Of a DNA stretch of 64,000 bases, positions 54,577-62,375 are shown piece by piece. Origin of the DNA: Sphingobium lactosutens DS20 (lineage in GTDB: Bacteria; Pseudomonadota; Alphaproteobacteria; Sphingomonadales; Sphingomonadaceae); contig NZ_ATDP01000090.1 of assembly GCF_000445105.1 (NCBI RefSeq), positions 40,503-104,502 on the forward strand, given 5' to 3'. Made by a program: the position numbers and the translations under genes. Within the stretch, counting starts at the first letter, position 1. Each line of letters starts with the position of its first letter. The notes below the pieces were generated by a model. The model searched no databases, was not told the DNA's origin, and saw nothing but the letters and a program-made list of their open reading frames with translations.

Positions 54577-57243
54577 ATGACAGATCCCGAATCCCGTCCT
54601 TCGCCAGAGGCGCTGCTGCGTGCCGCGAGCCGCGAAGGACGCGGGCGGCTCAAGATATTTCTCGGTGCGGCACCCGGCGTGGGCAAAACCTTTGAGATGC
54701 TGAGAGAGGGTGCCGAACGTCTGCGCGGCGGGACCGATGTGGTGGTGGCGGTCGTCGAGACGCATGGCCGCGCGGAAACCGAGGCGCTGGTCGCTCCGTT
54801 CGAGGTCGTGGCACGCAGCCAGCGCGCATATCGCGGCCATGTGCTGGAGGAGATGGACCTCAACGCAGTGCTCGCGCGACGCCCTGAACTCGCGCTCGTA
54901 GACGAGTTCGCGCACAGCAACGTCGATGGCAGCCGCCATCCCAAGCGCTGGCAGGACGTCATGGAGCTGCTCGACGCCGGCATCGACGTCTATACGACAC
55001 TCAACATCCAGCATGTCGAAAGCCTCAACGATGTTGTCGCCAGCTTCACCCGTGTGCGCGTGCGCGAAACGGTGCCCGACAGCGTGTTCGACGGCGCGGA
55101 GATCGAAGTGGTCGATCTGCCGCCCGACGAACTGATCGACCGCCTGAAGGCTGGCAAGGTTTATGTCCCTGCCGAGGCATCGCGCGCGCTCGGCCACTTC
55201 TTCTCCAAGCCCAATCTGTCGGCCTTGCGCGAGATGGCGCTGCGCCGTGCCGCGCTCAGCATCGACCGGGCGCTGCTCGATCATCTCGACGCCGGCGCGC
55301 TGCCGGGAACCTTCGCGGGCGGCGAACGCGTTCTCGTTGCGGTCAGCGAGCTGCCAGGCTCTGATATATTGGTGCGCTCCGCCAAACGCCTGGCCGATGC
55401 GCTCCGAGCGCCGTGGCAGGCCATCCACGTCGAAACGCCGCGTGCGCAACAGTTCTGCGAAGACGAGAAACGCCGCATCGCCGACACGTTGCGCCTTGCC
55501 GCCAATCTGGGCGCCACCATCGCGACCGTGCCCGCCGGGAGCGTGACAGAAGGGCTGACTACCCATATCCGCGGCATGCGGGCGACGCAGCTCGTCGTCG
55601 GCAAGTCCGAACGAAGCTGGTGGTTCGAGTGGCGCCACGGTTCGGTGGTGAGCGCAATGCTCCGCTTGGGCAACGGGTTGGCGGTGCATGTCGTCCCGGC
55701 CGCGGCAGATGGCAGCCGGCCGCCAACCGTACGATCTGCTCCGCACGCATGGGGAGGCAGGACCGCTTATGGCGCGATCGTCGCGCTGATCGGACTGACC
55801 GTCGGCCTCGGCAAGCTCGCCGAACCCTGGATCGGCCTTGGTGGCGTCGATCTCTTCTTCCTGCTGCCCGTCATTGTCGCGTCCGCGCGTTACGGGCTTC
55901 GTCCGGGTCTTGTCTGCGGACTGGGTGCGGGGCTGGCCTATAATTTCTTCTTCCTGCCGCCCTTGCACACCTTCACTATCGCGGATCCACAGAGCGTCCT
56001 CACCCTATTCGTGCTGATCGGCATCGCGGCCTTTACCGCCAATCTCACCGGACAGCTCAAGGCGCGCGCCACCATCGGTGCGCGCGGCGCTCAGGAGAAT
56101 GCTGCGATCGCGGCATTTGGTCAGGCATTGGCAAAGGCGTCGGACTGGGAAACCACGTCGCGCATCATCTGCGAGGAGGTTTGCCGCCTGCTCGACCTCA
56201 GTGTCGTCCTTCTCAACCAGCGCAGCGCGGGGCTCGCCATCGTCGCAAGTTGTCCCGACAAGCCAGGTGAGCTCGACCCGATCAACCGCGCCGCTGCCGA
56301 CTGGGCGTGGAGCCGGGGCGAGGTCGCGGGTTCCGGTACGGGCACGCTCAGCGCCGCCGACTGGCAATTCCATCCGCTCAAGACGGCGCTGGGCGTTCTG
56401 GCCGTGATCGGCATGGCGCGGCCAGACGGACGCGATCCGGTGCGCGCCGACCAGGCTGTGCTGCTTGAAACCTTGCTGGGTCAGGCCGCGCTTGCCCATG
56501 AGCGGCTGCGCCTGGAGGACGAAGTGAGGGAAGTCACAGTGCTCAAGGAGCGCGATCGCCTGCGCGCGGCGCTGCTGTCTTCGATCGGGCATGATCTGCG
56601 AACGCCGCTGACATCGGTCGCGAGCGCCGTCGAGGCGGCCGGCATCGAGCTTCCGCATGCGCCCACGCTCGCAATCGCGCGGATGGAGGTCGCGAGGCTG
56701 AGGCGGTATCTGGATAATCTCGTCGATATGGTTCGGATCGACGCGGGTGCGCTTGAGCTACACCCGGAGCCCATCGACCTGATCGACGCGGTCGCCGGCG
56801 CGGTACATGATCTCAAGGAGCTTTTCCGTGGTCGCCACATCAATCTGAAGGTCCCTGTCAATCTGCCCTTCGTCACCGCAGACCCGACGTTGCTCCATCA
56901 TATTCTGATCAACCTGCTGGCGAACGCGGCGCAGCATGGCGGCGAGGGGGGCAGTATCACGATCGAAGGGCGCCGCACCCCCGACGCGGTCGAACTGTCG
57001 ATACTCGATGGTGGACCGGGCCTGCCAGTCGGGGAAGAGTCCAGGATATTCGAAACCTTCACACAGGGACGCGGCGGCGACCGCCACGGCGGCAGCGGCC
57101 TTGGGCTGGCCATTGTCAAGGGCTTCGCGGATGCGATGGGCGTCCGGGCATCCGCCGCGAACCAGCAGGAGGGCGGTGCGGCGTTTACTCTGCACTTCCC
57201 TCGCGGACTTCTGGAAGGCGCTTCGCCAGCCAGTCATGCGTGA
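54577..57243 (+). CDS. kdpD: Sensor histidine kinase KdpD
   Basis: KdpD senses low potassium or osmotic change and phosphorylates KdpE. The 888-residue protein has the N-terminal KdpD domain with Walker A (FLGAAPGVGKTFEML, residues 29-43) and VDEFAHSNVDGSRHPKRWQD, a universal-stress-protein-like part (RVLVAVSELPGSDILVRSAK), four membrane helices near residues 400-500, a GAF-like part, the phospho-acceptor SSIGHDLRTPLTSV near residue 670, and the ATPase motifs NLLANAAQHGG, DGGPGLP and GGSGLGLAIVKGF. It is complete. Unusually it is divergent from kdpFABC-E. The IS3 element starts 25 to 75 bases after its stop. Confidence 0.96.
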   Translation: MTDPESRPSPEALLRAASREGRGRLKIFLGAAPGVGKTFEMLREGAERLRGGTDVVVAVVETHGRAETEALVAPFEVVARSQRAYRGHVLEEMDLNAVLARRPELALVDEFAHSNVDGSRHPKRWQDVMELLDAGIDVYTTLNIQHVESLNDVVASFTRVRVRETVPDSVFDGAEIEVVDLPPDELIDRLKAGKVYVPAEASRALGHFFSKPNLSALREMALRRAALSIDRALLDHLDAGALPGTFAGGERVLVAVSELPGSDILVRSAKRLADALRAPWQAIHVETPRAQQFCEDEKRRIADTLRLAANLGATIATVPAGSVTEGLTTHIRGMRATQLVVGKSERSWWFEWRHGSVVSAMLRLGNGLAVHVVPAAADGSRPPTVRSAPHAWGGRTAYGAIVALIGLTVGLGKLAEPWIGLGGVDLFFLLPVIVASARYGLRPGLVCGLGAGLAYNFFFLPPLHTFTIADPQSVLTLFVLIGIAAFTANLTGQLKARATIGARGAQENAAIAAFGQALAKASDWETTSRIICEEVCRLLDLSVVLLNQRSAGLAIVASCPDKPGELDPINRAAADWAWSRGEVAGSGTGTLSAADWQFHPLKTALGVLAVIGMARPDGRDPVRADQAVLLETLLGQAALAHERLRLEDEVREVTVLKERDRLRAALLSSIGHDLRTPLTSVASAVEAAGIELPHAPTLAIARMEVARLRRYLDNLVDMVRIDAGALELHPEPIDLIDAVAGAVHDLKELFRGRHINLKVPVNLPFVTADPTLLHHILINLLANAAQHGGEGGSITIEGRRTPDAVELSILDGGPGLPVGEESRIFETFTQGRGGDRHGGSGLGLAIVKGFADAMGVRASAANQQEGGAAFTLHFPRGLLEGASPASHA

Positions 57244-57268
57244 GCGTCCTTGATGACGCCAAATGATC

Positions 57269-57348
57269 TGGACTTGTACCGGATTTGCGCCGGTCGCCTA
57301 TCTCATTATGCCACTTGTGGACTTGTAACGGATTTGCGCCGGTCACCT
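57269..57348. repeat. Two tandem copies of the IS3-element left end
   Basis: A 31-base unit beginning TGGACTTGTA and containing GGATTTGCGCCGGTC occurs at 57269-57299 and at 57318-57348, differing at two positions. The spacing is 49 bases. Only one copy is expected in front of an IS3-family orfA, so the outer copy suggests a nested or earlier truncated insertion. Confidence 0.7.
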
Positions 57349-57382
57349 GAGCGATTAGAGCTCGCGACAGGAGACCGACGAG

Positions 57383-57655
57383 ATGATGAAGCATACAGAA
57401 GAGTTCAAGCGGGAGGCGGTGCGGATTGCACTGACCAGCGGGTTGCCCCGCGACCGGGTTGCATCGGATTTGGGGATAGGGAAGTCGACGCTGGGCAAAT
57501 GGGTGTCACAGTATCGGCCATCTGACCTGGAGGCAGCGCCGCAGGCAGATCTGGCGCGTGAGAATGAACGCCTTCGCCTTGAGAACCGCGTGCTGCGGGA
57601 GGAGAGGGAAGTGCTAAAAAAGGCCACGCAGTTCTTCGCGAGCCAAAGGCCGTGA
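57383..57655 (+). CDS. IS3-family transposase OrfA
   Basis: This 90-residue protein is the DNA-binding part of an IS3-type transposase. It has a helix-turn-helix (FKREAVRIALTSGLPRDRVA, then SDLGIGKSTLGKWV) and a leucine-zipper region (ENERLRLENRVLREEREVLKKA in part). The heptamer A-AAA-AAG at 57616-57622 fits a -1 programmed frameshift that would join OrfA to OrfB. The start is at 57383. The protein appears intact. Confidence 0.92.
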   Translation: MMKHTEEFKREAVRIALTSGLPRDRVASDLGIGKSTLGKWVSQYRPSDLEAAPQADLARENERLRLENRVLREEREVLKKATQFFASQRP

Positions 57656-58433
57656 GGTTCGCGTTTGTGCATAGCTGGCGGCATCGGTGGCCCATTGAAC
57701 TGCTTTGCCGTGTCATGTTTGTCAGTGAGCGCGGCTATCGATCCTGGCGCTCGCGACCGATCAGTCGGCGGGAGAGGACGGATATGAAAGTGCTGGCCCA
57801 TATCAGGGAGCAGTACAGCCTCAGCCTCGGTAGCTATGGTCGTCCTCGCATGACGATGGAGTTGAAGGAGGTGGGGCTCGATGTTGGCGAGCGCCGGGTC
57901 GGGCGGCTGATGAAGATCAACGGGATCAAGCCAGTCCGCACGCGCAAGCACAAGCCTGTCCTGAGCATGTCGAAGGGGTTACGACTGACAGCCACCATCG
58001 CCTGGGTGTCGCAGCGAACTGGCTGGACGGCGATTTTGCCGCAGATGCGCCCAACCGTAAATGGGCCGGCGACATCACCTATATCTGGACATCCGAAGGC
58101 TGGCTCTACCTGGCCGTCATCCTGGACCTGCATAGCCGTCGCGTCGTGGGCTGGGCAGTCAGCGACAGGATGAAGAAAGAGCTGGCGATCAGGGCCCTGG
58201 ATATGGCGGTGCGCCTGCGTCAGCCTCCCGAGGGCTGCCTTTTCCATTCGGATCGCGGCAGCCAATATTGCTCTTACGACTATCAGAAAAAGCTGCAGGC
58301 CTATGGCCTGCGTCCATCAATGAGCGGCAAGGGAAATTGCTACGACAATGCGTCCGTCGAGACTTTCTTCAAATCCCTGAAGGCCGAACTCATCTGGCGG
58401 CAGAGTTGGCCGACGCGGCGTTTTGAGCGATAG
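57652..58433 (+). pseudogene. IS3-family transposase OrfB, frameshifted and truncated
   Basis: OrfB is the DDE catalytic part. It begins in frame at 57652 (HSWRHRWPIELLCRVM, SYGRPRMTMELKE) and is intact up to KPVRTRKHK near 57954. There a 23-base insertion at 57955-57977, CCTGTCCTGAGC followed by ATGTCGAAGGG, shifts the frame. Removing it restores VTTDSHHRLGVAANWLDGDF and then WAGDITYIWTS, HSDRGSQYCS and NASVETFFKSLK, which hold the D, D and E residues. The frame ends early at ELIWRQSWPTRRFER, where the usual 40 or so C-terminal residues are missing. Confidence 0.9.
57955..57977. repeat. 23-base repeat-family fragment inserted in orfB
   Basis: The inserted sequence contains CCTGAGCATGTCGAAGGG, close to the GAGCNTGTCGA core of the palindromes at 33445 and 7598. 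It lies exactly between codons for KHK and VTT in the transposase. The length of 23 bases explains the frameshift. Confidence 0.8.
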
Positions 58434-58495
58434 TGACATCTTTTATAGATCAAATAATGCTGATATATAATCGATAGGAAGGGGTTCTATCGATC

Positions 58496-59602
58496 ATGCG
58501 TTGGAATTGGCAACAACCCGACTGGCCTAACTTCGCCTATGACGCGACGCGTCTGAGAGGCCGTGAGGACCAGTTTCTGAAGGGTGCCGGTATTCTGGTC
58601 GGTGTCATGGCCCACCTCGATGCCGACGATCGTCAGAACCTTTCCATCGAACTCCTGGCACAGGAAGCTGTCGATAGCTCTGCAATTGAGGGAGAGATCC
58701 TCGATCGCGCGAGCGTGCAATCGTCCGTCGCGAAGCACCTGGGAATTAAAGCCGACCACCGCCGCGCCAATGCCGCCGAGGCGGGCGCTGCAGAACTCAT
58801 GGCGAATCTCTTCCGCAGCTATGGCGAGCCGGTCAGCGATGCCATGCTGTTCTATTGGCACGCCTTGCTCATGAACGGTAGGCGGGACCTCGCCGATATA
58901 GGCCGATATCGAACACATGCCGATCCCATGCAGATCGTCTCGGGAGCCCTGCACGCGCCGAAGGTGCATTTCGAGGCGCCGCCATCGCAAGCGGTGCCAG
59001 GCGAGATGGGCGCATTCATTGCCTGGTTCAACGATACCGGGCCGGCCGGCCCTTCACCGGTAAGCGCATTGACGCGAGCGGGTATTGCTCATCTGTGGTT
59101 CGAGACCATTCACCCCTTCGAAGATGGCAACGGTCGCCTCGGCCGCGCGATTGCGGAAAAGGCTCTGGCCCAAGGGCTCGGCGCGCCCGCGATCACGGCT
59201 CTTGCAGAGACCGTCCAGCGTCACCGCAAGGATTACTACGCCCAGCTTCAATGGGCGAGCCTGTCGAACCGGATCGACGATTGGCTCGAATGGTTCTCGG
59301 ATATCGCGCTTGCCGCCCAACAGCGCACACTCGATCGGGTTTATTTCCTCCTGTCTAAGACCAAGTTGCTCGATCGCCTCCGCGATCGGATCAACGTACG
59401 GCAGGAGAAGGCGCTCATCCGAATGTTCGCCGAGGGCCCAGACGGCTTCATGGGTGGCCTGAGCGCGGCAAACTACCGGACCATCACCGACGCAGCCCCC
59501 GCGACGGCCACTCGCGATCTCGCAGAACTGGTCGAGTTGGGAGCCCTTCGAAAGGAAGGGGAACTGAAGCACACAAGATACTATTTGAACCTTGGCGAAT
59601 GA
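58496..59602 (+). CDS. Fic family protein, class II
   Basis: Fic enzymes transfer AMP or related groups to Ser, Thr or Tyr of target proteins. The 368-residue protein has an N-terminal DUF4172-like region with the inhibitory helix motif SSAIEGE at residues 61-67, the Fic core HPFEDGNGRLGR at 206-217 with the catalytic His206, and a C-terminal winged-helix-like part (SAANYRTITDAAPATATRDLAELVELGAL in part). The inhibitory motif upstream of the core marks class II, where AMPylation is held off. ATG 58496 follows AGGAAGGGG. It is not paired with a small antitoxin gene. The target is unknown. Confidence 0.93.
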   Translation: MRWNWQQPDWPNFAYDATRLRGREDQFLKGAGILVGVMAHLDADDRQNLSIELLAQEAVDSSAIEGEILDRASVQSSVAKHLGIKADHRRANAAEAGAAELMANLFRSYGEPVSDAMLFYWHALLMNGRRDLADIGRYRTHADPMQIVSGALHAPKVHFEAPPSQAVPGEMGAFIAWFNDTGPAGPSPVSALTRAGIAHLWFETIHPFEDGNGRLGRAIAEKALAQGLGAPAITALAETVQRHRKDYYAQLQWASLSNRIDDWLEWFSDIALAAQQRTLDRVYFLLSKTKLLDRLRDRINVRQEKALIRMFAEGPDGFMGGLSAANYRTITDAAPATATRDLAELVELGALRKEGELKHTRYYLNLGE

Positions 59603-59651
59603 CCAAACATCCAGAACGCTAAATAATCCCGGGGCCACGCGCCTTCGGGCT

Positions 59652-59680
59652 CGTTCGAGAACAGGCGAGAGCAAACGTTC
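59652..59680. repeat. 29-base direct repeat, copy 1
   Basis: The block beginning CGTTCGAGAACAGGCGAGAG repeats at 59891-59919 with one mismatch. On the minus strand it encodes the last residues of the AbiEi-like antitoxin (ERLLSPVLER). The two copies flank the LysR fragment. Confidence 0.85.
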
Positions 59681-59710
59681 GAGAGCATGATCAACGGAGG
59701 AAGGCTAACG

Positions 59711-59882
59711 TCAAGCTGGCGCCGCGAGTTCGCCGATCACTTGCCCGACCAGTCCACGCAGCCAGCGGTGGGCCGGGTCGTGACGGTAGCGGACATGCCA
59801 TGTCATCTCAACGGGAAAGCTGCCGAGATCGACCGGCGCCGGCAGGACGCGGAGCCGTGGATCGTGCGCTAGCCGCCGACAG
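59711..59882 (-). pseudogene. LysR-family regulator, C-terminal fragment
   Basis: The minus strand from 59882 to the TGA at 59711 encodes LAHDPRLRVLPAPVDLGSFP, then VEMTWHVRYRHDPAHRWLRG and LVGQVIGELAAPA. This is the C-terminal end of a LysR-type substrate-binding domain (the W-H-x-R-x-x-x-D-P-A-H-x-W-L-R pattern). No N-terminal helix-turn-helix precedes it; the antitoxin 3' end lies there instead. It is a gene remnant moved by rearrangement. Confidence 0.8.
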
Positions 59883-59883
59883 A

Positions 59884-60462
59884 TCAAGCCCGTTCGAGAA
59901 CAGGCGAGAGCAAGCGTTCAGCCCGCGCAGAGCCAAAATCTTGGACCGCCTTGGCAAGACGGGAACGATCCATTTCCTTCGCCCGCTCGAGCGCGCGCGG
60001 GAGCACTGCCGATTTGTCTTCCGGCAGCCGATCGAGATTGTGCAGCAGATCGACCAGCAGGATTTCCTTGGACAGCCGCTTGGGTACAGACGGCCGCATC
60101 CGGAAATCATAGACACGCCCATCAAGGGTGAACTTCCCGTGCCGCTTGCGGTTGTAGACGACCGGCTCGTTGTAGAGCTGCGTCGTACCGACCCCGAGCC
60201 CGTTGAACGCATTTGGCGAGACCATCAGAAAACGGTCGTCGCCGAGAAATGTCTCGACGAGCTTTTCGGGCTTGGCAGGTGCCGCCCCGAGCCTTGTTTG
60301 ACGCGGCGCCATATAGACACCGGCGGAAACCTTTTCGAGGCGCCCTTCATCCAGCAATTGCCGCACATGACGATCGACGGCGTTGGACCAGCGGGCGAGA
60401 TCCTTGCGACGGTAAACCTGTCCAGGGCGCAGGTGGCGCTTGAGATCGCTGAGGGCCGACAT
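59884..60462 (-). CDS. AbiEi-like (type IV) antitoxin-family protein, orphan
   Basis: This 192-residue protein resembles the AbiEi/DUF6088 group: an N-terminal winged helix (LRPGQVYRRKDLARWSNAVDRHVRQLLDEGRLEKVSAGVY in part), then LVETFLGDDRFLMVSPNAFNGLGVGTTQLYN and VVYNRKRHGKFTLDGRVYDFRMRPSVPKRLSKE (in parts), and a helical end. Such proteins usually repress a nucleotidyltransferase (AbiEii) toxin encoded just downstream. Here no toxin follows; the gene ends at a junction with a LysR fragment. The start at ATG 60462 follows CAGGAG by seven bases. The C-terminus may be slightly shortened. Confidence 0.8.
   Translation of the reverse strand: MSALSDLKRHLRPGQVYRRKDLARWSNAVDRHVRQLLDEGRLEKVSAGVYMAPRQTRLGAAPAKPEKLVETFLGDDRFLMVSPNAFNGLGVGTTQLYNEPVVYNRKRHGKFTLDGRVYDFRMRPSVPKRLSKEILLVDLLHNLDRLPEDKSAVLPRALERAKEMDRSRLAKAVQDFGSARAERLLSPVLERA
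59891..59919. repeat. 29-base direct repeat, copy 2
   Basis: This is the copy inside the antitoxin 3' coding end. It differs at one base from the copy at 59652-59680 and lies 239 bases from it. Confidence 0.85.
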
Positions 60463-61005
60463 GTCAAATCTCCTGGGCTCCAGATAAGCGCTTCGGGCGT
60501 GTCATGCAATGATTCTCATTAAAGATTCATGCACATTAACTTGAACAGAGATTACGCCGTAGTTCTCTTTTTTCAAAGGAATCGGCTGAAGCGACCACCT
60601 AAGACGCGCCAGAGGGCGCCCTTCAGATGATTGAGATCATTCTGGGGATCGCGTTTTACGCACTCTGGCGCGGAGATTTTTTTCGATATCGCACTTTACC
60701 GAGGCGGCACCACGCCAAACGACTTAGCCAGACGATCCAACGCCGCGACGTTCGCGCCGCGAATGGAGAACTTTCGAGAGCTAACCGCATGCCTTGCGCC
60801 GATGCGCCATGCTGTCGTCTACTTCAATCGCGCACGCCTAATTTCGGTGCCCGCAAAGCCCACCACTTCAGGGACGTCGATCGAGGTGCCTTGCCCAACT
60901 AAGCCTAGTTAGGAACTTGATATGTCGATTGGATAATATCTGACCGAGTTCAAGGACTGGCTGCTCAGGGAGTCCCGCTGCCCAACGAGCGATGAAAATG
61001 AATCG
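60463..61005. other. Intergenic/decayed stretch with a Fur-like palindrome
   Basis: AATGATTCTCATT at 60508-60520 is a perfect 5-3-5 palindrome resembling half to most of a Fur box. It sits upstream of the antitoxin gene. The rest has short ORFs on both strands without recognised domains, for example 60631-60912 on the plus strand. No convincing intact gene is seen, which fits a decayed accessory region. Confidence 0.5.
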
Positions 61006-61404
61006 ATGAGCCGTCATAAAGCCGCTCTCGGCGCGACTGACAATTTGGTCGAGTTCACCCGGCTTCATTCGCCGGGCGGGCTCAATACATCTACTGACAT
61101 CGCGGCTGATCGAGCCCCGTTGCTGATGTCGTTCACACGGCACCGCCGCATTCCGATCAATTGGCTTGCGGTGGTCGAAGGCAAGGACCTTAAAGACATC
61201 TGGGCTGATGATGCGTTACGACGCCGGATCGAGACATTTTGGCTTATCGAGAAGGGAGATGCCGATAAGGTCCCTAGACCCGCTGTCATCGATCTGGACG
61301 AGGCGGACTATTGCGTTCGAATATTCTATCCGGATGGCCTCGCAGGTGGGTCAGGTTCTCGAGCCTCATACGTTAACGGTGCCCTCGACGGCGACCTACG
61401 CTGA
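61006..61404 (+). CDS. Hypothetical protein, possible remnant
   Basis: A 132-residue ORF begins MSRHKAALGATDNLVEFTRL and contains INWLAVVEGKDLKDIWADDA and VPRPAVIDLDEADYCVRIFYP. No family is recognised. A second frame from ATG 61334 encodes MASQVGQVLEPHTLTV and a charged helix, SERMREAEIRLKYAEIDGRQ, before running into the IS21 end at 61510. The two frames together may be one damaged gene cut by the IS. Support is weak. Confidence 0.35.
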   Translation: MSRHKAALGATDNLVEFTRLHSPGGLNTSTDIAADRAPLLMSFTRHRRIPINWLAVVEGKDLKDIWADDALRRRIETFWLIEKGDADKVPRPAVIDLDEADYCVRIFYPDGLAGGSGSRASYVNGALDGDLR

Positions 61405-61509
61405 TGCGCAAGTGGGATCGAAGCCGTCAACGGAACCCTATTCGGAGAGGATGCGCGAAGCAGAAATCCGGCTCAAATACGCTGAGATCGATGGCCGGCA
61501 GGCCGAATC

Positions 61510-61539
61510 TGTTGATTTCCACTGAGAAGTGACCCGGGT
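61510..61539. repeat. IS21 terminal inverted repeat, left in window
   Basis: Thirty bases, perfectly complementary to 63971-64000. It begins TGTTGATTTCC and ends GACCCGGGT. Confidence 0.95.
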
Positions 61540-61568
61540 TTTCCATCGAGAAGTGACCCGTCTGCGGA

Positions 61569-62375
61569 TTATGTTTCGGGTGTCACGGGTGGGTCAACCC
61601 GTGGTTTTCTCTTTTGGGTTCTGGCCTGCTTGGCAGAGCTGTTTTTGAAGCGGAAGCTATCGTTGCCGGTCTCCAGGATGTGGCAGTGATGGGTAAGCCG
61701 ATCGAGGAGCGCCGTGGTCATTTTGGCGTCGCCGAACACGGTGGCCCATTCGCTGAAGCTCAGGTTTGTGGTGATGATGACGCTGGTGCGCTCGTAGAGT
61801 TTGCTCAGCAGGTGGAAGAGCAGCGCGCCACCTGAAGCACTGAACGGCAGATATCCAAGCTCATCCAGGATAACGAGATCGGAGTGCAGGAGGCGATTGG
61901 CGATCTGACCGGCCTTGCCCTGTGCTTTTTCCTGCTCGAGCGCATTGACCAGTTCGACCGTCGAGAAGAAGCGGACGCGCTTTCGATGATGTTCGATGGC
62001 CTGGATGCCCAGCGCCGTTGCCACATGGCTCTTGCCGGTGCCAGGACCGCCGACCAGCACGATATTGTCGGCGATGTCGATGAAGTCGCAGCGATGCAAC
62101 TGACGCACCAGAGCTTCATTGACCTCGCTACTGGTAAAGTCGAAGCCGGCCAGATCGCGATAGACAGGGAAGCGCGCGATCTTGAGCTGATAGGCCACAG
62201 ACCGAACCTCCCGTTCTGCTGTCTCGGCTTTGAGTAACTGGGAGAGGATCGGGATGGCGGCTTCGAACGCTGGAGATCCCTGTTCCATGAGATCGGTGAC
62301 GGCCTGCGCCATGCCATGCATCTTGAGGCTGCGGAGCATGACGACGATGGCGCCGCTGGCAGGGTCATGACGCAT
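61569..62375 (-). CDS. istB: IS21 helper ATPase IstB
   Basis: IstB is an AAA+ ATPase that helps IstA integrate the element. The 268-residue product has the Walker [19 protein letters not shown] near residue 108, Walker [15 protein letters not shown], and [38 protein letters not shown] (in part), the sensor and arginine-finger region. The start is ATG 62375, overlapping istA by 11 bases as is typical. It appears intact. Confidence 0.95.
   Translation of the reverse strand: MRHDPASGAIVVMLRSLKMHGMAQAVTDLMEQGSPAFEAAIPILSQLLKAETAEREVRSVAYQLKIARFPVYRDLAGFDFTSSEVNEALVRQLHRCDFIDIADNIVLVGGPGTGKSHVATALGIQAIEHHRKRVRFFSTVELVNALEQEKAQGKAGQIANRLLHSDLVILDELGYLPFSASGGALLFHLLSKLYERTSVIITTNLSFSEWATVFGDAKMTTALLDRLTHHCHILETGNDSFRFKNSSAKQARTQKRKPRVDPPVTPET

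Larger units (their letters stand above)
57269..58433 (+). mobile_element. Truncated IS3-family insertion sequence
   Basis: The element contains orfA and a frame-broken orfB. The left-end repeat is present, but orfB stops at 58433 before the normal C-terminus and no right inverted repeat was found, so the 3' end is lost. It separates kdpD from the Fic gene. It cannot move on its own as read. Confidence 0.85.

Noticed and set aside
59054..59674. 206-codon minus-strand ORF opposite the Fic gene
   Set aside because: It begins in the 29-base repeat and is otherwise the antisense shadow of Fic.
60627..60912. Plus-strand ORFs of 91-93 codons in the decayed stretch
   Set aside because: Both frames and the opposite strand give unremarkable sequence without motifs or ribosome sites; not enough to call a gene.
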